From the NCBI GenBank assembly GCA_019359695.1, contig JAHHGV010000012.1:62001-126000 (forward strand): a stretch of 64,000 nt of DNA, written 5' to 3'. The notes below the pieces were generated by a model. The model was not told the origin of the DNA. It saw only the letters and a program-made list of their open reading frames with translations, and did no database searches. The DNA comes from Brasilonema angustatum HA4187-MV1. GTDB lineage: Bacteria > Cyanobacteriota > Cyanobacteriia > Cyanobacteriales > Nostocaceae. This document shows, in pieces, positions 1 through 9,750 of the stretch; within the stretch, counting starts at the first letter, position 1, and the number at the start of each line of letters is the position of its first letter. A program made the translations under genes and the position numbers.

Positions 1-455
1 GTTGCCAAGACAGGTTGAACATTGGTGATATTTTTCTCTTTCTTCAAGAACTTGATAATATCCAGCATTTCTGGCTGAATATCCACAGCCAGGACTTTTC
101 CTTTTGTTAAAACGCGAGCAATACGAAAGCTCATGTAGCCTGTTCCAGCACCAATATCTGCCACAACATCGTCGGGTTTCAAGTTAAGGGCGCTAACGAT
201 TTTGCTTGGTTGTTCTTCAGCCTCTCGACTTGGTCGTTCTAACCAAGATGCCCCTGTATGTCCCATAACTTTGGCTATTTCTCGATCCATGTAAAATTTA
301 CCAATACCATCAGGACTGTGAATGAACCGTTGTTGGTAAACTGTGGAAGATGGAGATGCACTTGCTGTGCTTGTAGGAGCAAGCAGGATGCAGCACAGCA
401 TCAACAGGATAGTTACGGCGAAAGTTAAAAATTTGTCTTTTAATTGAGATTTCAT
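1..455 (-). CDS. Exported SAM-dependent methyltransferase (N-terminal part, runs off the window)
   Basis: The gene reads leftward out of the window, so only the first 151 residues are visible. It starts at the ATG at 453-455. Residues 1-33 form a signal peptide with a hydrophobic core and an A-S-A type end, which predicts export to the periplasm or lumen. Residues 98-107 (VADIGAGTGY) are the glycine-rich motif I of class I Rossmann methyltransferases, and VLAVDIQPEM at 121-130 supplies the acidic residue that usually binds the SAM ribose. The substrate cannot be read from the visible part. Secreted methyltransferases of this layout are common in cyanobacteria and often carry only general names. 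Confidence 0.8.
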   Translation of the reverse strand, partial: MKSQLKDKFLTFAVTILLMLCCILLAPTSTASASPSSTVYQQRFIHSPDGIGKFYMDREIAKVMGHTGASWLERPSREAEEQPSKIVSALNLKPDDVVADIGAGTGYMSFRIARVLTKGKVLAVDIQPEMLDIIKFLKKEKNITNVQPVLA

Positions 456-555
456 CAAACTTTTTACTAGTAAACAGTTATCAGTTACCAGTTACCAGTT
501 ATATCAAGTTCGCTTAATCGCTTATAAATCAATACAGTTACTGTTAGTGGTATTT

Positions 556-640
556 AAGATCCCCCAACCCCCTTAAAAAGGGGGCTTATAACCCTCTTTT
601 ACCCCCTTTTTAAGGGGGTCGCCGCAGGCGGGGGGATCTT
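556..640. repeat. 85-bp palindromic intergenic element
   Basis: The element begins AAGATCCCCC and ends GGGGGATCTT, with further internal C-run and G-run pairings, so it can fold into a long hairpin. It lies in the 405-bp gene-free stretch 456-860, which also holds short AGTTATC/AGTTACC tandem copies near 475-500 and a second CCCTCTCC/GGAGAGGG hairpin at 762-785. No coding sequence or clear promoter is seen there. Confidence 0.6.
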
Positions 641-860
641 ATGCAAATCGTATTGGGGGTGGGGTAACGCAAGGGCTGCAATTCTAACTAATAATCCGAA
701 CTTGATCTCAAAACTTACTCTAAACCTCAGCCTATCCTATCGGGCATTCCTCTCCTTTCATCCCTCTCCTTTATAAGGAGAGGGAAAGATTTTAGCGCCG
801 ATTCAAGCGAGGGTGAGGTTTTGAACGAAATATGTATACACGCTTCCGTAATCTAAAAAC

Positions 861-2432
861 TTAAATCACGAATGGTTCGAGATGGCGATCGCACCACTCT
901 CCCTGAAACCGTTCAATTACAAATGGTCTCACAATAAGCTTCGGTGGGCGTCCTCCTCGAACATCAATACGCACAAAAGAGTATGGTCGTCGCGCTTGCT
1001 CGTTGTATCCATCGCGACCAACAAAAAGGAAAGAATCTGCAACTTTACGGTAAGGATTACCAGGAAGATGCTCAAAACTCTCCATCAATTCTGGTCCTTC
1101 CTTGCGCTGGCGACGGGGATAATGACCGCTACCACCAGAGATGATGCAGTTGATATGCGAGTCAGCGTGTCCGGTGTCCGTTGTGCGCAAGTGTTCCAAA
1201 CAGTGTGCATGACCATTTAAAATCAAATCGACGATTGGACGACCTTGAGTCACCGAACCAAGGCTGTCTGCGACTTGATCAAACACCCAACGTAGACAGT
1301 GGCGAACTGCTAATGTTTGCGCTTGATACCATTTCGTCGCCTCTGTGACGTAAGGAGGATGATGAAAATAAATGATCCGTCCGCGAACTTCCTCAGTATT
1401 CCAAGATAAAATCAGTCTTTCCTTGAGCCAGTTGAGTTGTTCCAAGTCTATGACTGGCGCATGATTAGATTCAAGTTGTTTTTCAATATCAATTTTGATC
1501 TCATCGATTTGGTATAATTTCGCTTTCAGGGTATCCAGTTGTTCGGCTTCTCCAGGAATCTCTGGATTCAGCTTGTCGCACGCTTCCAGAATTTGGATTT
1601 CCTGTCGTTCTATTTCATGGCGACGATGTACCAATTCGCGGCGTTCCGCTTCTCCCTCTTTTGTTGCTGGGAGTGGTGATGGTGCATTAAAAGTATTGGA
1701 GTCGAGGGCGAAAAAGTCGATCCCGCCGTAACGGAAAGTGTAGTAGCGGTTGGGTAAGCGGGTAAAACGTCCGGGTTCATAACGCAAACAGTGTCCTGTG
1801 TCAGTTTTAGCAGTGTAATAGTTATCCAAGTGACGTTCTAACTCTTCACCAGAGTCGAATCTCTTAAGATAGTCAAGAAACGCCCGTGCATAAGCGTCAC
1901 CCTTGTAAGATCCATGCCAGCCTATCTCGACATTTTTATAGCCAAGCAGGCGACGCAGCGATCGCGTCCCTCCAGCAATAAATCGATATATCCCCGGAAC
2001 ATCATAATAATCATGATTTCCCAAAACTGGTAGAATTGGCAGCTGAAAGACCATGCGATCGTACGGAATGCGTTTAGGATTTTCGCCACCGACAAGAAAC
2101 TCGCGGTAAGGTTCGATAAAGTTGGTCGGGTAATACTCATGAGATCCCACCACATAAATAACATCACCCGTATGCAGGACAAAACGGCACTCCTTTTGGT
2201 GAGCAAGCATCAATTCAGCAATTTTCCGTTGGGGATGATGTCCGTGATGTTCTGTAGTGCCGCTATCACCTATGACTATAAACGAGAATTCTGGATTATC
2301 CGAGTTACCATCATCTAAAACCATGCTGGTTTGGTCGATTCCACGCTGGGCGACACTCGGATCTCCCCACCGTACCCGTTCCTTCATCTTTTCGATCTTT
2401 ACAGGAATTGGTGGATCAAATATGAATTGCAT
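861..2432 (-). CDS. Metallophosphoesterase (calcineurin-like / purple acid phosphatase fold)
   Basis: The protein has 523 residues. The di-metal site motifs occur in order: GDSG at residues 55-58, GDVIY at 89-93, GNHDYYD at 138-144, a later HHPP, and a GHAH motif near residue 408. This is the full set for the calcineurin-like phosphoesterase superfamily, so hydrolysis of a phosphate ester is expected; the substrate is unknown. A charged, probably helical insert (about 260-320) separates the two metal-binding halves. No signal peptide is visible, so it is probably cytoplasmic. The ATG start at 2432 lies 292 bp from the next gene, with a repeat tract between them, so it is probably transcribed alone. 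Confidence 0.85.
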   Translation of the reverse strand: MQFIFDPPIPVKIEKMKERVRWGDPSVAQRGIDQTSMVLDDGNSDNPEFSFIVIGDSGTTEHHGHHPQRKIAELMLAHQKECRFVLHTGDVIYVVGSHEYYPTNFIEPYREFLVGGENPKRIPYDRMVFQLPILPVLGNHDYYDVPGIYRFIAGGTRSLRRLLGYKNVEIGWHGSYKGDAYARAFLDYLKRFDSGEELERHLDNYYTAKTDTGHCLRYEPGRFTRLPNRYYTFRYGGIDFFALDSNTFNAPSPLPATKEGEAERRELVHRRHEIERQEIQILEACDKLNPEIPGEAEQLDTLKAKLYQIDEIKIDIEKQLESNHAPVIDLEQLNWLKERLILSWNTEEVRGRIIYFHHPPYVTEATKWYQAQTLAVRHCLRWVFDQVADSLGSVTQGRPIVDLILNGHAHCLEHLRTTDTGHADSHINCIISGGSGHYPRRQRKEGPELMESFEHLPGNPYRKVADSFLFVGRDGYNEQARRPYSFVRIDVRGGRPPKLIVRPFVIERFQGEWCDRHLEPFVI

Positions 2433-2613
2433 AAATTCGTATTCATGAGTTATTAGTCATTTAGTTATTGTCCCATTACTTCACGGCAGTCGCCACAACG
2501 GGGAGAACCCCAACGCCAGATGCCTACGGAGGGAAACCCTCCTGCAGCACTGGCTCCGCAAGGCGCTGCCTCCCAATTTCCTCTACTCTCCGGGTATGCG
2601 CAAAGCAACTAGT

Positions 2614-2722
2614 CAGTTATCAGTTATCAGTTATCAGTTATCAGTTATCAGTTTTTATTGTTTACTGTTTACTGTTTACTGTTTACTGTTGACTGTTCCC
2701 TGTTCCCTGTTCCCTATTCCCT
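2614..2722. repeat. STRR heptamer tract (AGTTATC, TTTACTG, TGTTCCC)
   Basis: Three heptanucleotide tandem arrays follow one another: AGTTATC (about 5 copies), TTTACTG (about 5 copies) and TGTTCCC (about 3-4 copies). This is the short tandemly repeated repetitive class known from heterocystous cyanobacteria. The tract ends right at the stop codon of the ABC exporter gene. There are no unique spacers, so it is not a CRISPR array. The flank 2500-2600 holds a fragment of the GC-rich interspersed repeat found elsewhere in the window. Confidence 0.85.
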
Positions 2723-2724
2723 GC

Positions 2725-4557
2725 TTACTGATACCCTGCTGCTTGCAACGAAAACAGTGTCGCATAACGCCCTGCTGCTTGCAACAATTCCTGGTGAGTT
2801 CCCTGTTCCACAACTTCCCCAGCTTCGATAACGACAATTTTGTCAGCCATCCGCACCGTAGAGAAGCGGTGAGATATTAGGAATACCATCTGATTTTTGG
2901 TCAAAGCGCGAAAGTGATTGAAAATATCAAATTCTGCTTGGGGGTCCATTGCTGATGTTGGTTCATCTAAAACCAAAATATCTGCATGAGTTCGCATAAA
3001 AGCACGGGCAAGAGCAATTTTCTGCCATTGACCTCCAGAAAGTTCTTGTCCATCTCTGAACCATTTCCCAAGCTGAGTCTGAAACTTGTCGGGCAAATGT
3101 TCAATAAAAGGAAGCGCCATGCCTTTTTGGGCCGCACTCATCCATCGGTTTTTGTCCTCAACGTAGTCCACATCCCCCACACCAATATTCTCACCAACAC
3201 TAAATTGGTAGCGGACAAAGTTCTGAAAAATCACCCCAATACGTCGCCGCAGCACATCCACATCCCATTCTTGCAAGTCCAAGCCATCTAGTAAAATGCG
3301 TCCAGAGTCAGGAGTGTAAAGTTGAGTCAGCAGTTTGATCAGCGTCGTTTTGCCAGAACCATTTTCACCAACAATAGCTAACTTCTCTCCCGGTTTCAGG
3401 TGCAGGGAAATATTTTTCAGCGCTGGTTGCAAACTTCCTGGATAGGTGAATGATACGTTTTCAAAGCGAATCCCATCTCTAGGTTTTAAACCTTTCGTGG
3501 CTTTGCCTTTTGGTTTTGGAACTTCCTCTTCTAGAAACTCATAAAGATTAGAAAGGTACAAGTTATCTTCATACATCCCCCCGATAGAAGTCAAAGCACT
3601 AGAAAATGTAGACTGTCCTTGGCGAAACACCGTGAGATACATCGTCATATCTCCCAAGGAAATTTTGCCTGCAACTGCCTCCACAACAATCCAGGCATAA
3701 GCCATGTAAAAAGCTAAAGTACTCAACAAACTAAGCAGATAACCCCACCATCCCCGCCGCAGTGTTAAGTCGCGGTCTTCGCCGTAGAGTCTGTTAAATA
3801 AGCTGTGGTAACGTCCCAGCAGCATATCGCCAAGTTGGTAGAGTTTGACTTCCTTAGCAAAGTCTTCTCTAGCCAAAAGGGTTTCCAGGTAATGTTGCTG
3901 GCGGGTTTCCGGCGCACGCCAACTAAATAGGCGAAAGGCTTCCCCAGCAAATTTCGTTTCCGCAAAGAATGCGGGCATCGCTGCTAAAATCAGCATCAAC
4001 ACTGCCCAAAATGAAAATTTCACGAGCAAAATGCCATAAGTCACAAGTGATAAAGCGCTTTGCACCAAGCCAAAGGTACGGTTGACCAGAGACAAGGGAC
4101 GAGTTGATGCTTCTCGTCGTGCATTTGTCAATTTGTCGTAAAACTCTGAGTCTTCAAACTGTGTTAGGTCCAGTGTCAGGGCTTTTTCCAAAATAAGAAC
4201 GTTGACTCGTTGACCAAGCAGCATCCGCAACAACGACTGGCAAACGGTGACTCCTCGCTGACTAGCTGCTAGTAAAGCGACGGCGATCGCCTCTAATCCC
4301 ACATATATTAAAGGACGATTATTATTGACAAAATCACTGTTATATGATAAGTTGTGAGAAGCTGAAACCACGGTATCGACAATTAACTTACCGATATAAG
4401 CTATAGCTGCTGGAAAAAGACCAGCCAGCAAGGTTAAACTCGCGAAAATAATAGTCAGCGAGCGGCTAGTTGTCCACACCAAGTTAATAGCTCGTCCACT
4501 GTACCGGAAAACTGCGAGAGATTGGCGCAGGGCGTTACGTTTTTTACGAATCTTCAT
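2725..4557 (-). CDS. ABC transporter, fused permease and ATPase (exporter type)
   Basis: The 610-residue half-transporter has an N-terminal membrane domain (hydrophobic segments near 35-60, 85-100, 170-200 and 275-295) followed by a nucleotide-binding domain. Walker A is GENGSGKTT at 396-404, the signature LSGGQ is at 506-510 and Walker B runs into DEPTSAMD at 531-538. The architecture is that of lipid, peptide or drug exporters that work as dimers in the cytoplasmic membrane. No peptidase domain or partner gene suggests the cargo. The ATG start lies at 4557 and the stop abuts a tandem-repeat tract. Confidence 0.88.
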   Translation of the reverse strand: MKIRKKRNALRQSLAVFRYSGRAINLVWTTSRSLTIIFASLTLLAGLFPAAIAYIGKLIVDTVVSASHNLSYNSDFVNNNRPLIYVGLEAIAVALLAASQRGVTVCQSLLRMLLGQRVNVLILEKALTLDLTQFEDSEFYDKLTNARREASTRPLSLVNRTFGLVQSALSLVTYGILLVKFSFWAVLMLILAAMPAFFAETKFAGEAFRLFSWRAPETRQQHYLETLLAREDFAKEVKLYQLGDMLLGRYHSLFNRLYGEDRDLTLRRGWWGYLLSLLSTLAFYMAYAWIVVEAVAGKISLGDMTMYLTVFRQGQSTFSSALTSIGGMYEDNLYLSNLYEFLEEEVPKPKGKATKGLKPRDGIRFENVSFTYPGSLQPALKNISLHLKPGEKLAIVGENGSGKTTLIKLLTQLYTPDSGRILLDGLDLQEWDVDVLRRRIGVIFQNFVRYQFSVGENIGVGDVDYVEDKNRWMSAAQKGMALPFIEHLPDKFQTQLGKWFRDGQELSGGQWQKIALARAFMRTHADILVLDEPTSAMDPQAEFDIFNHFRALTKNQMVFLISHRFSTVRMADKIVVIEAGEVVEQGTHQELLQAAGRYATLFSLQAAGYQ

Positions 4558-4776
4558 ATTCTTTTTATACTGTAGAATCGCGCCTGATTGCAGCGAATGC
4601 CCCTATGTCTTTCTGTAGATCCCTGCTTGGATACTCCCTACTCCCTACCCCCTATTTTCAAGACAGGTGGGATCACGGATTAGATCCAAATACTCCCATT
4701 GATGTATTTGAGGTATTGTGAATAAATGTAAAGCTATAACAAGTTGGTTTTCGTTTTCAACTTGACACACAGCATT

Positions 4777-5040
4777 GTGAGTGCTAGAGATTTACCAGAA
4801 ACTACAGCCCATGTCAGGATTATCCGTCAATCTTGGCAAGACGGATTTCTTGAAGGTGAAGTCAGAGCGGGTGACTTTGAATGGCAGTTCCAATGGCATT
4901 TCCGCCGGGGAGAACTTTCTGTCAAGCCTTATAAAGGGCGTGCTTTGATCAAAGAACCCCTCGGTCGCTTCTTGGAGCAACGAGATTACCTGCTTGAACC
5001 AGGAGGAGACTATGCTTTCACTATTCGGGCTCAACTCTGA
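4777..5040 (+). CDS. Small conserved cyanobacterial protein (DUF3146-like)
   Basis: From the GTG at 4777 this encodes 87 residues (start V-S-A-R-D-L-P-E-T); a TTG at 4744 would add 11 residues that look non-conserved. The protein is rich in Trp, Phe, Arg and Glu, with GEVRAGDFEWQFQWHF and GRALIKEPLGRFLE as recognisable blocks. I associate this pattern with the cyanobacterial family DUF3146, from memory. There is no signal peptide or membrane segment. Function is unknown. No strong ribosome-binding site precedes either start. Confidence 0.6.
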   Translation: MSARDLPETTAHVRIIRQSWQDGFLEGEVRAGDFEWQFQWHFRRGELSVKPYKGRALIKEPLGRFLEQRDYLLEPGGDYAFTIRAQL

Positions 5041-5064
5041 AGAAACACTCTTGAGTGAGGGAGG

Positions 5065-5240
5065 CAGGGAGTGAAGCGCGTTTGCGCAGCGCCCCCTCCG
5101 GGGCTAGCGTTAACGTTTGCGCAGCGCCCCTTTTAGGGGCTAGTGGATCGTAGATCGCCGTAGGCTGGGAGTGAGGGAAGTGTTTCTTCCATTCATGACG
5201 GGTGATGCGCCGCCCGTCGGGGGCTTTAAAGAAAAAAGAA
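5065..5240. repeat. Interspersed GC-rich repeat (GCGCAGCGCCCC units)
   Basis: Two units of the form GTTTGCGCAGCGCCCC...GGGGCTAG follow each other, each able to form a small hairpin. Similar pieces appear near 6170, 12500, 36490 and 63730. The whole stretch 5041-5417 has no gene. Its right part (5330-5411) holds AATCCAAAAT-type tandem copies, another repeat seen often in these genomes. Confidence 0.6.
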
Positions 5241-5417
5241 ACGAATATTAATCATGTATTGTAATATTTAGCCTTGACCAATGATTCCTTGATGGTGCAA
5301 GCCCCCGGATTAATCCGTGCAATCAATTGTTGAATCCAAAATCCAAAATTCTCAAGAAAGCGGATTCATCCATGGGATCAATCCAAAATCCAAAATCTAA
5401 AATTCAAAATTGTCTGA

Positions 5418-5870
5418 CTATTCATTATTAGCCACTGATTGAGTTAAACGATTGAGGTATCTTTCAATCAACAGGATGGCTACAATGTCGTCTATAGGTC
5501 GTGGTGGTTGTCGCAAGCCTTGTGGTAGAAGCTTGGCAAGTCCTTTGGGAGGAAACATCTGCCAGTAGCGATCGCGTGCTTCTAAGCTGGTGTAACGCTC
5601 ATCCACTAAAACAACGTTCAATGGATCTGCCAATTGATTGTGCAGTTCTTGTTTCCACTGTTTTGCTGTGGTTTGGTCACCCATAACGAGTAAAGAAATG
5701 GGGAAGTTTTGACGCAGCGACATGATAGCGGCGATCGCCTCAGCTGCTAATACGACTTGGTGGTGATAGAGTTGTCTATCGAGTCCCATCACAGCTAAAC
5801 CACACTTATCACGACCAGGATCGAAACCCAAAATAGCTGGTTGGGTTGGTAAAAATTTACGGGCAGTCAT
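5418..5870 (-). CDS. YqgF/RuvX-like RNase H-fold protein
   Basis: The 150-residue protein opens with ILGFDPGRDKCGLAVM, the first acidic strand of the YqgF/RuvX RNase H fold. It continues with VDERYTSLEARDRYW, matching the second conserved block, and a C-terminal PRPIDDIVAILLIERYL block carrying the last acidic residues. Family members process pre-16S rRNA or resemble Holliday junction resolvases. It differs from the compact canonical RuvX (for example, more divergent around the DERYTS block), so it may be the cyanobacterial paralogue rather than the housekeeping enzyme. It starts at ATG 5870 and is flanked by repeats on both sides. Confidence 0.7.
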   Translation of the reverse strand: MTARKFLPTQPAILGFDPGRDKCGLAVMGLDRQLYHHQVVLAAEAIAAIMSLRQNFPISLLVMGDQTTAKQWKQELHNQLADPLNVVLVDERYTSLEARDRYWQMFPPKGLAKLLPQGLRQPPRPIDDIVAILLIERYLNRLTQSVANNE

Positions 5871-6089
5871 AATAAAAATTTAAAATTAACAAGAAAGCAG
5901 AACCCACAACAAGAGAATTCCCTACAAATAAAATATGTTCTATTTGAGTAAGCAAAGAATTGTTTTTTCTCGATAAATGAATTCAAGCACAACAGAGCCG
6001 CAACTCACGCACCAGAAATCCGCTCTTATTGATGCACGATTTCTAGATTTATTCTAACTACTGACTCTTAATTACTTTGTTAGTCAAAA

Positions 6090-6225
6090 GTGAGCTAGTA
6101 AAGGACGCCAGTCACCTGCGGCGGGAAACCCTAACTGGCGTGCGTGACGTGACCTCCGGTCATCCCCCGTTAGCGTAGCGTGCCTGCTCTTGCGTAGCCG
6201 TGGCGTTAGCCATAGGGCATAGGGA
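6090..6225. repeat. Interspersed GC-rich repeat
   Basis: The segment is a patchwork of the GC-rich words seen in other gaps (GCGGGAAACCC, GCGTAGCGTGCC, CGTGGCGTTAGCCATAGGG). The stretch 5871-6384 contains no convincing gene. A 64-codon open frame here is made of repeat sequence. A half copy of the TATAGGA...TCAAAT repeat family lies at 6288-6320. Confidence 0.5.
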
Positions 6226-6384
6226 TCAACAGCTTTTGGACTGTGGACTTTTGACAAGAGATTATGAAAACTTAACAATTAGTAATATATAGGACTCCTA
6301 TTTGATTTTTGAAAAAAAACTGGGTACACCTTTGAGGTGTTCCCTGCTCCTTGCTGCGGTGCTCCTTGCTCCCTTGCTCCCTTG

Positions 6385-7878
6385 CTAAGTGCTAAAAATA
6401 ATCTGCCCGTTTTGAATAGCTATGAGTTTTACTTTCAGTGGTCCTGCTGTATATGTATCCTCTACAGCAATAGCTTTGATCTCAATTGGCTGGTTGTACT
6501 GTCTCAACTGGGCGATAAAGCGAATGAAAGTCCCATCTATTTGAATACTTTCTAAAATACCAGCGTTACGAGCGCGAAATTGCGAAGCAGAAATCAGCTG
6601 TTCTAGCCGCTGTCGCAGTTGAAAAGATGTCATCGTTTTGGGATCTGCACTTGTTGTTGCTATGACTTGACCTCCGGTGAAAACGACTTGATTGCGTGCT
6701 GCATCAGCAAAAAATGCAATCTGCTTTTCTCCCCTGACGTAATTGCCAGCAGAAAAAATTCTTACCACATATTCTCGACCATCATTAATTTGCTTGCTTA
6801 ATTGATCAACCTGCTCATTTGTCACTTGCAAGATTTGCAAATTTGCTGGATTCGCAGCACCAGGCTCACTTAATTCGATGGTAGCGTTTCGATTAGCCTC
6901 CTGTAAAAGTTGAACAATCAGCTGACGCCCTACAACAGGTTGTTCGACACGAACAACGCCTGTAGCAAGAACTTGACCGCGAACCAGTGCGAGTTTTCCT
7001 AAACGCAGGTCACGGTAAGATTGGTAATATTTTTCCAGTCTTGCTACTTCCTGCTCCAGATAGTCTTGTTGTGTTTCCAATTCTTTGAGGCGAGATTCCC
7101 GTTGAGCAATCACTTGCTCTCGCGCGGCAATTGCTGTGTTTCGCTTTTTAATGAGTTGATCCAGTTCAGCAATTTTTTGATCCCGTTGTTGAACAGCTTG
7201 CTGTCGATTGGCTAGTTCACGATCGCGTTTGTCAATGGCTGTTTTGGCTTGCGAAATCGCTTTTCTTGCTTCTTCATACAGTCGTTGGCGTTCTACCTTT
7301 CTTTTTTCAATTTCCACCAGCAGCTTTTTTTTCTCATTATCAACGCTTTGAAGTTCCGCTATGGCTTGTTTATAGCTGGCGACTGCTTGACTGAGTTGGT
7401 TTTGTGTGCCCTGAAGTTGAGCTTGAGTTTGAGTTTGTTGGCTAATAGTACGGTTGAGTTGAGTCTGAGTTGCTTGCTGTTTAGCGTTTGCATCACGTAA
7501 GGACTGATTCGTTTGCTGCAAGCGCTCTTGTTGAGCTTTTTGTTCTTTTCGAGCTTGTTCTAGCTCACCTTTAGTGTCTTCTAGCTGTTTTGCAGTTGTG
7601 TTGAGTTGTTCGCGCTTGCGCTTGAGGTCTTTTTGAATACTCTCTAGCTTGAACACTCCTGTGCGCAATCCATCGTCGGCAGCAAATAAAATTCCTAAGG
7701 TTGATGCTGAGACCAAAGTCCCTGTCAGAATAGTTACCAGTACTGCCGTCTTTTTTGGACGCAGGTTAAACAGGGAGAGGCGAGCCTTGCCAACTCGTGT
7801 GCCAATGCGATCGCCCACGGTGGCAATGACGCCTCCCAAAATTAAAATTGCTGCTATTAGGATGTACCCGGTGGTCAT
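6385..7878 (-). CDS. DUF3084 membrane-anchored coiled-coil protein
   Basis: The 497-residue protein begins with two hydrophobic helices (about 4-22 and 45-66), then a long Gln/Lys/Glu-rich coiled coil (about 75-290) and a globular C-terminal half. The N-terminal block with GDRIGTRVGKARLSLFNLRP is what I recognise as DUF3084, a widespread cyanobacterial family. Two membrane helices followed by a coiled coil suggest a scaffold or envelope-associated role, which is inference. It begins with ATG at 7878; TCCTACCG-type sequence upstream offers only a modest ribosome-binding site. Confidence 0.8.
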   Translation of the reverse strand: MTTGYILIAAILILGGVIATVGDRIGTRVGKARLSLFNLRPKKTAVLVTILTGTLVSASTLGILFAADDGLRTGVFKLESIQKDLKRKREQLNTTAKQLEDTKGELEQARKEQKAQQERLQQTNQSLRDANAKQQATQTQLNRTISQQTQTQAQLQGTQNQLSQAVASYKQAIAELQSVDNEKKKLLVEIEKRKVERQRLYEEARKAISQAKTAIDKRDRELANRQQAVQQRDQKIAELDQLIKKRNTAIAAREQVIAQRESRLKELETQQDYLEQEVARLEKYYQSYRDLRLGKLALVRGQVLATGVVRVEQPVVGRQLIVQLLQEANRNATIELSEPGAANPANLQILQVTNEQVDQLSKQINDGREYVVRIFSAGNYVRGEKQIAFFADAARNQVVFTGGQVIATTSADPKTMTSFQLRQRLEQLISASQFRARNAGILESIQIDGTFIRFIAQLRQYNQPIEIKAIAVEDTYTAGPLKVKLIAIQNGQIIFST

Positions 7879-8300
7879 CTTCTCCTACCGACGAAATCCT
7901 TCCAGATACAGCCTACTACTTCCAGTCATTATCTGTGGGAAATTAGTGTAAGCCAAGCATTGACATGACGCAATCTTCACTACTCTTTATTCCTGATTTA
8001 AACAAAGTTCAACAAAAGCCAGGAACACTTGCTATTTCACTCACCTACAATATAGGGTTTAGTGTGCAAAGGCGCACCGAAAGTATGCGCGGGTTATCTT
8101 CAGGTGCGCTTACGCTTACCAAGCAACTGGCGGGAGCAATGCAGCGGCTTCACTTACCTTGAACTTGCTTTTTCAGCGTTTACAAGTCAGGAAACTATGC
8201 ACGCTAGTTGCTTACAGAGGTTGATACACACCTGGTACTTCCTGAACAGAAGCCCTTGCAACAACGAGGGTATTGCCGACTTCAATTGTAGTAAGTGGCG

Positions 8301-8343
8301 TTTCTGAGTCATTTTTTCTGACTTTTTTTATCTAACTCAGAAA
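8301..8343. other. Inverted repeat downstream of ntcA
   Basis: TTTCTGAGT (8301-8309) pairs with ACTCAGAAA (8335-8343), enclosing a smaller AGTCA/TGACT hairpin followed by a T-run on the plus strand. It lies 27 bp after the ntcA stop and may help end transcription. The rest of 7879-8370 shows no gene that I can support. Confidence 0.35.
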
Positions 8344-8370
8344 TCACTGTTCATTGCTAGTGAACTTTGT

Positions 8371-9042
8371 TTAGGTAAATTGGCGACTTAAGGTAACAGG
8401 CTTATGAACAGTAATCTTTTTCTTGTGTATTGAAATCATCTTTTTCTCACGCAAGTCACCTAGTAATCTAGTGACAGTCACGCGAGTCGAACCAATTGCT
8501 TCAGCGATCGCTTGATGAGAGAGCTTGAGATCAATTGTGATTCCATCCGCACAAGGAACGCCAAAATCACGACAGAGAATTAACAAAAAACTTACCAATC
8601 TAGAACCCATATCTCTGTGAGCGAGTGTTTCTATCATCATCTCTGTCTGTAAGATCCGCGAAGACAATCCTCGCAGCATTAGCATTGACAGTTCTGGGTT
8701 TTCCTTAAGCGCTTGTTCCACCTGTTCAATTGGTGCTGAGAGCAATTCTACAGATGTGAAAGCAACCGCATGGTAAAACCTATCTGACTTGTTTCCTGTC
8801 AGCAAGGATAAGACGCCGAAAACACTATTTTCCCGCAGCAGTGCTACGGTTATTTCTTCTCCTGCTTCATACACTCTGGAGAGCTTAACGGCACCTTTTA
8901 ATAGAAAATACACTCGTTCGGCGGGATCGCCGGGGAAAAAGATGGTTTTACTACGTTCAAACGTTTCCACAACCGGCGGAAACGCTCCGGTCGCCATCTG
9001 ACGAAAAACACTTGCTAGGGCTTTATCTTGTGTCACGAGCAT
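8371..9042 (-). CDS. ntcA: Global nitrogen regulator NtcA
   Basis: The 223-residue length and sequence are those of NtcA, the CRP/FNR-family activator that senses 2-oxoglutarate and controls nitrogen assimilation and heterocyst genes. The cNMP-type beta-barrel spans about residues 25-140 ([20 protein letters not shown] is a clear block). The C-terminal helix-turn-helix includes [21 protein letters not shown], whose recognition helix reads TGT-N10-ACA/GTA-N8-TAC sites. Start is the ATG at 9042. The upstream region carries a perfect GTA-N8-TAC box, so the gene is probably autoregulated, as known in Anabaena. Confidence 0.97.
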   Translation of the reverse strand: MLVTQDKALASVFRQMATGAFPPVVETFERSKTIFFPGDPAERVYFLLKGAVKLSRVYEAGEEITVALLRENSVFGVLSLLTGNKSDRFYHAVAFTSVELLSAPIEQVEQALKENPELSMLMLRGLSSRILQTEMMIETLAHRDMGSRLVSFLLILCRDFGVPCADGITIDLKLSHQAIAEAIGSTRVTVTRLLGDLREKKMISIHKKKITVHKPVTLSRQFT

Positions 9043-9130
9043 TTACCTTCCCCTACCCAATGCCGGAAAATTTAAAATCGATTTCCTAAGAATACACCTG
9101 AAAAATCAATAACACATTGTCAATGTTTTT

Positions 9131-9144
9131 GTACTTTCCTATAC
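9131..9144 (-). promoter_or_regulatory. NtcA box (GTA-N8-TAC) upstream of ntcA
   Basis: The 14-mer GTACTTTCCTATAC on the plus strand is an exact GTA-N8-TAC palindrome centred about 95 bp before the ntcA start codon. About 20 bp downstream, in the direction of ntcA, an AT-rich hexamer (TGTTAT or neighbouring TATTGA) could serve as the -10 element, giving the class II spacing known for NtcA-activated promoters. The rest of 9145-9729 is AT-rich spacer without a gene. Confidence 0.7.
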
Positions 9145-9750
9145 TTAACCTCACTCACTCATATGCCAATTCTAAACTATTTGTGAAATTTCCCATAACG
9201 TCACCTGTCATTTGTCCAGTGTTCAGTGTCCAAAGTCATAACAAATCACTAAGAAACGCAACTTGTTTTAACGAGGAGAATCACCAAGGGCGAGATCCTC
9301 AAGATGATTCTAACGAGCAGTCTGATAACTCCAATTCGATTGCTCTGTTTATATGTTCATCATGATACATAATTTTTGATGTTTAGATCTAGTCTTTTTT
9401 CAAAGTTAATTCTTAAATTTTTTAGTTATTTTAATTAAGAAAAAAAATAGACACACTCATTCTGTAGAAGGTGTAAAACTGTAGTTCGTATCTGGTTTCT
9501 GGTAGATAAGAAATAAATTCTATAGACTACCAAATACCTACTATCTACTACTTACTATTTACCATCCACTGTTTACTCCTAAATCAATTATCACTACTAT
9601 GTTTTGAGCATATATTTAAGAATTGAACGATGATTTGGTGGTATCAAAAGGTAACTCCATAATCGTGTTGACAAATAGTACCCAAAACAAAGACAAATCG
9701 GTGTCAGATTCTAGTATGCTCAAGCAGGAGTGTTCACATTAAGAATTGAT

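Noticed and set aside
2614-2722. Regular short direct repeats resembling a CRISPR array
   Set aside because: Units are 7 bp with no unique spacers and no cas genes nearby; they are heptamer tandem repeats.
7965-8307. Two short plus-strand open frames between the DUF3084 gene and ntcA
   Set aside because: No start signals, no family patterns, and they overlap each other in different frames.
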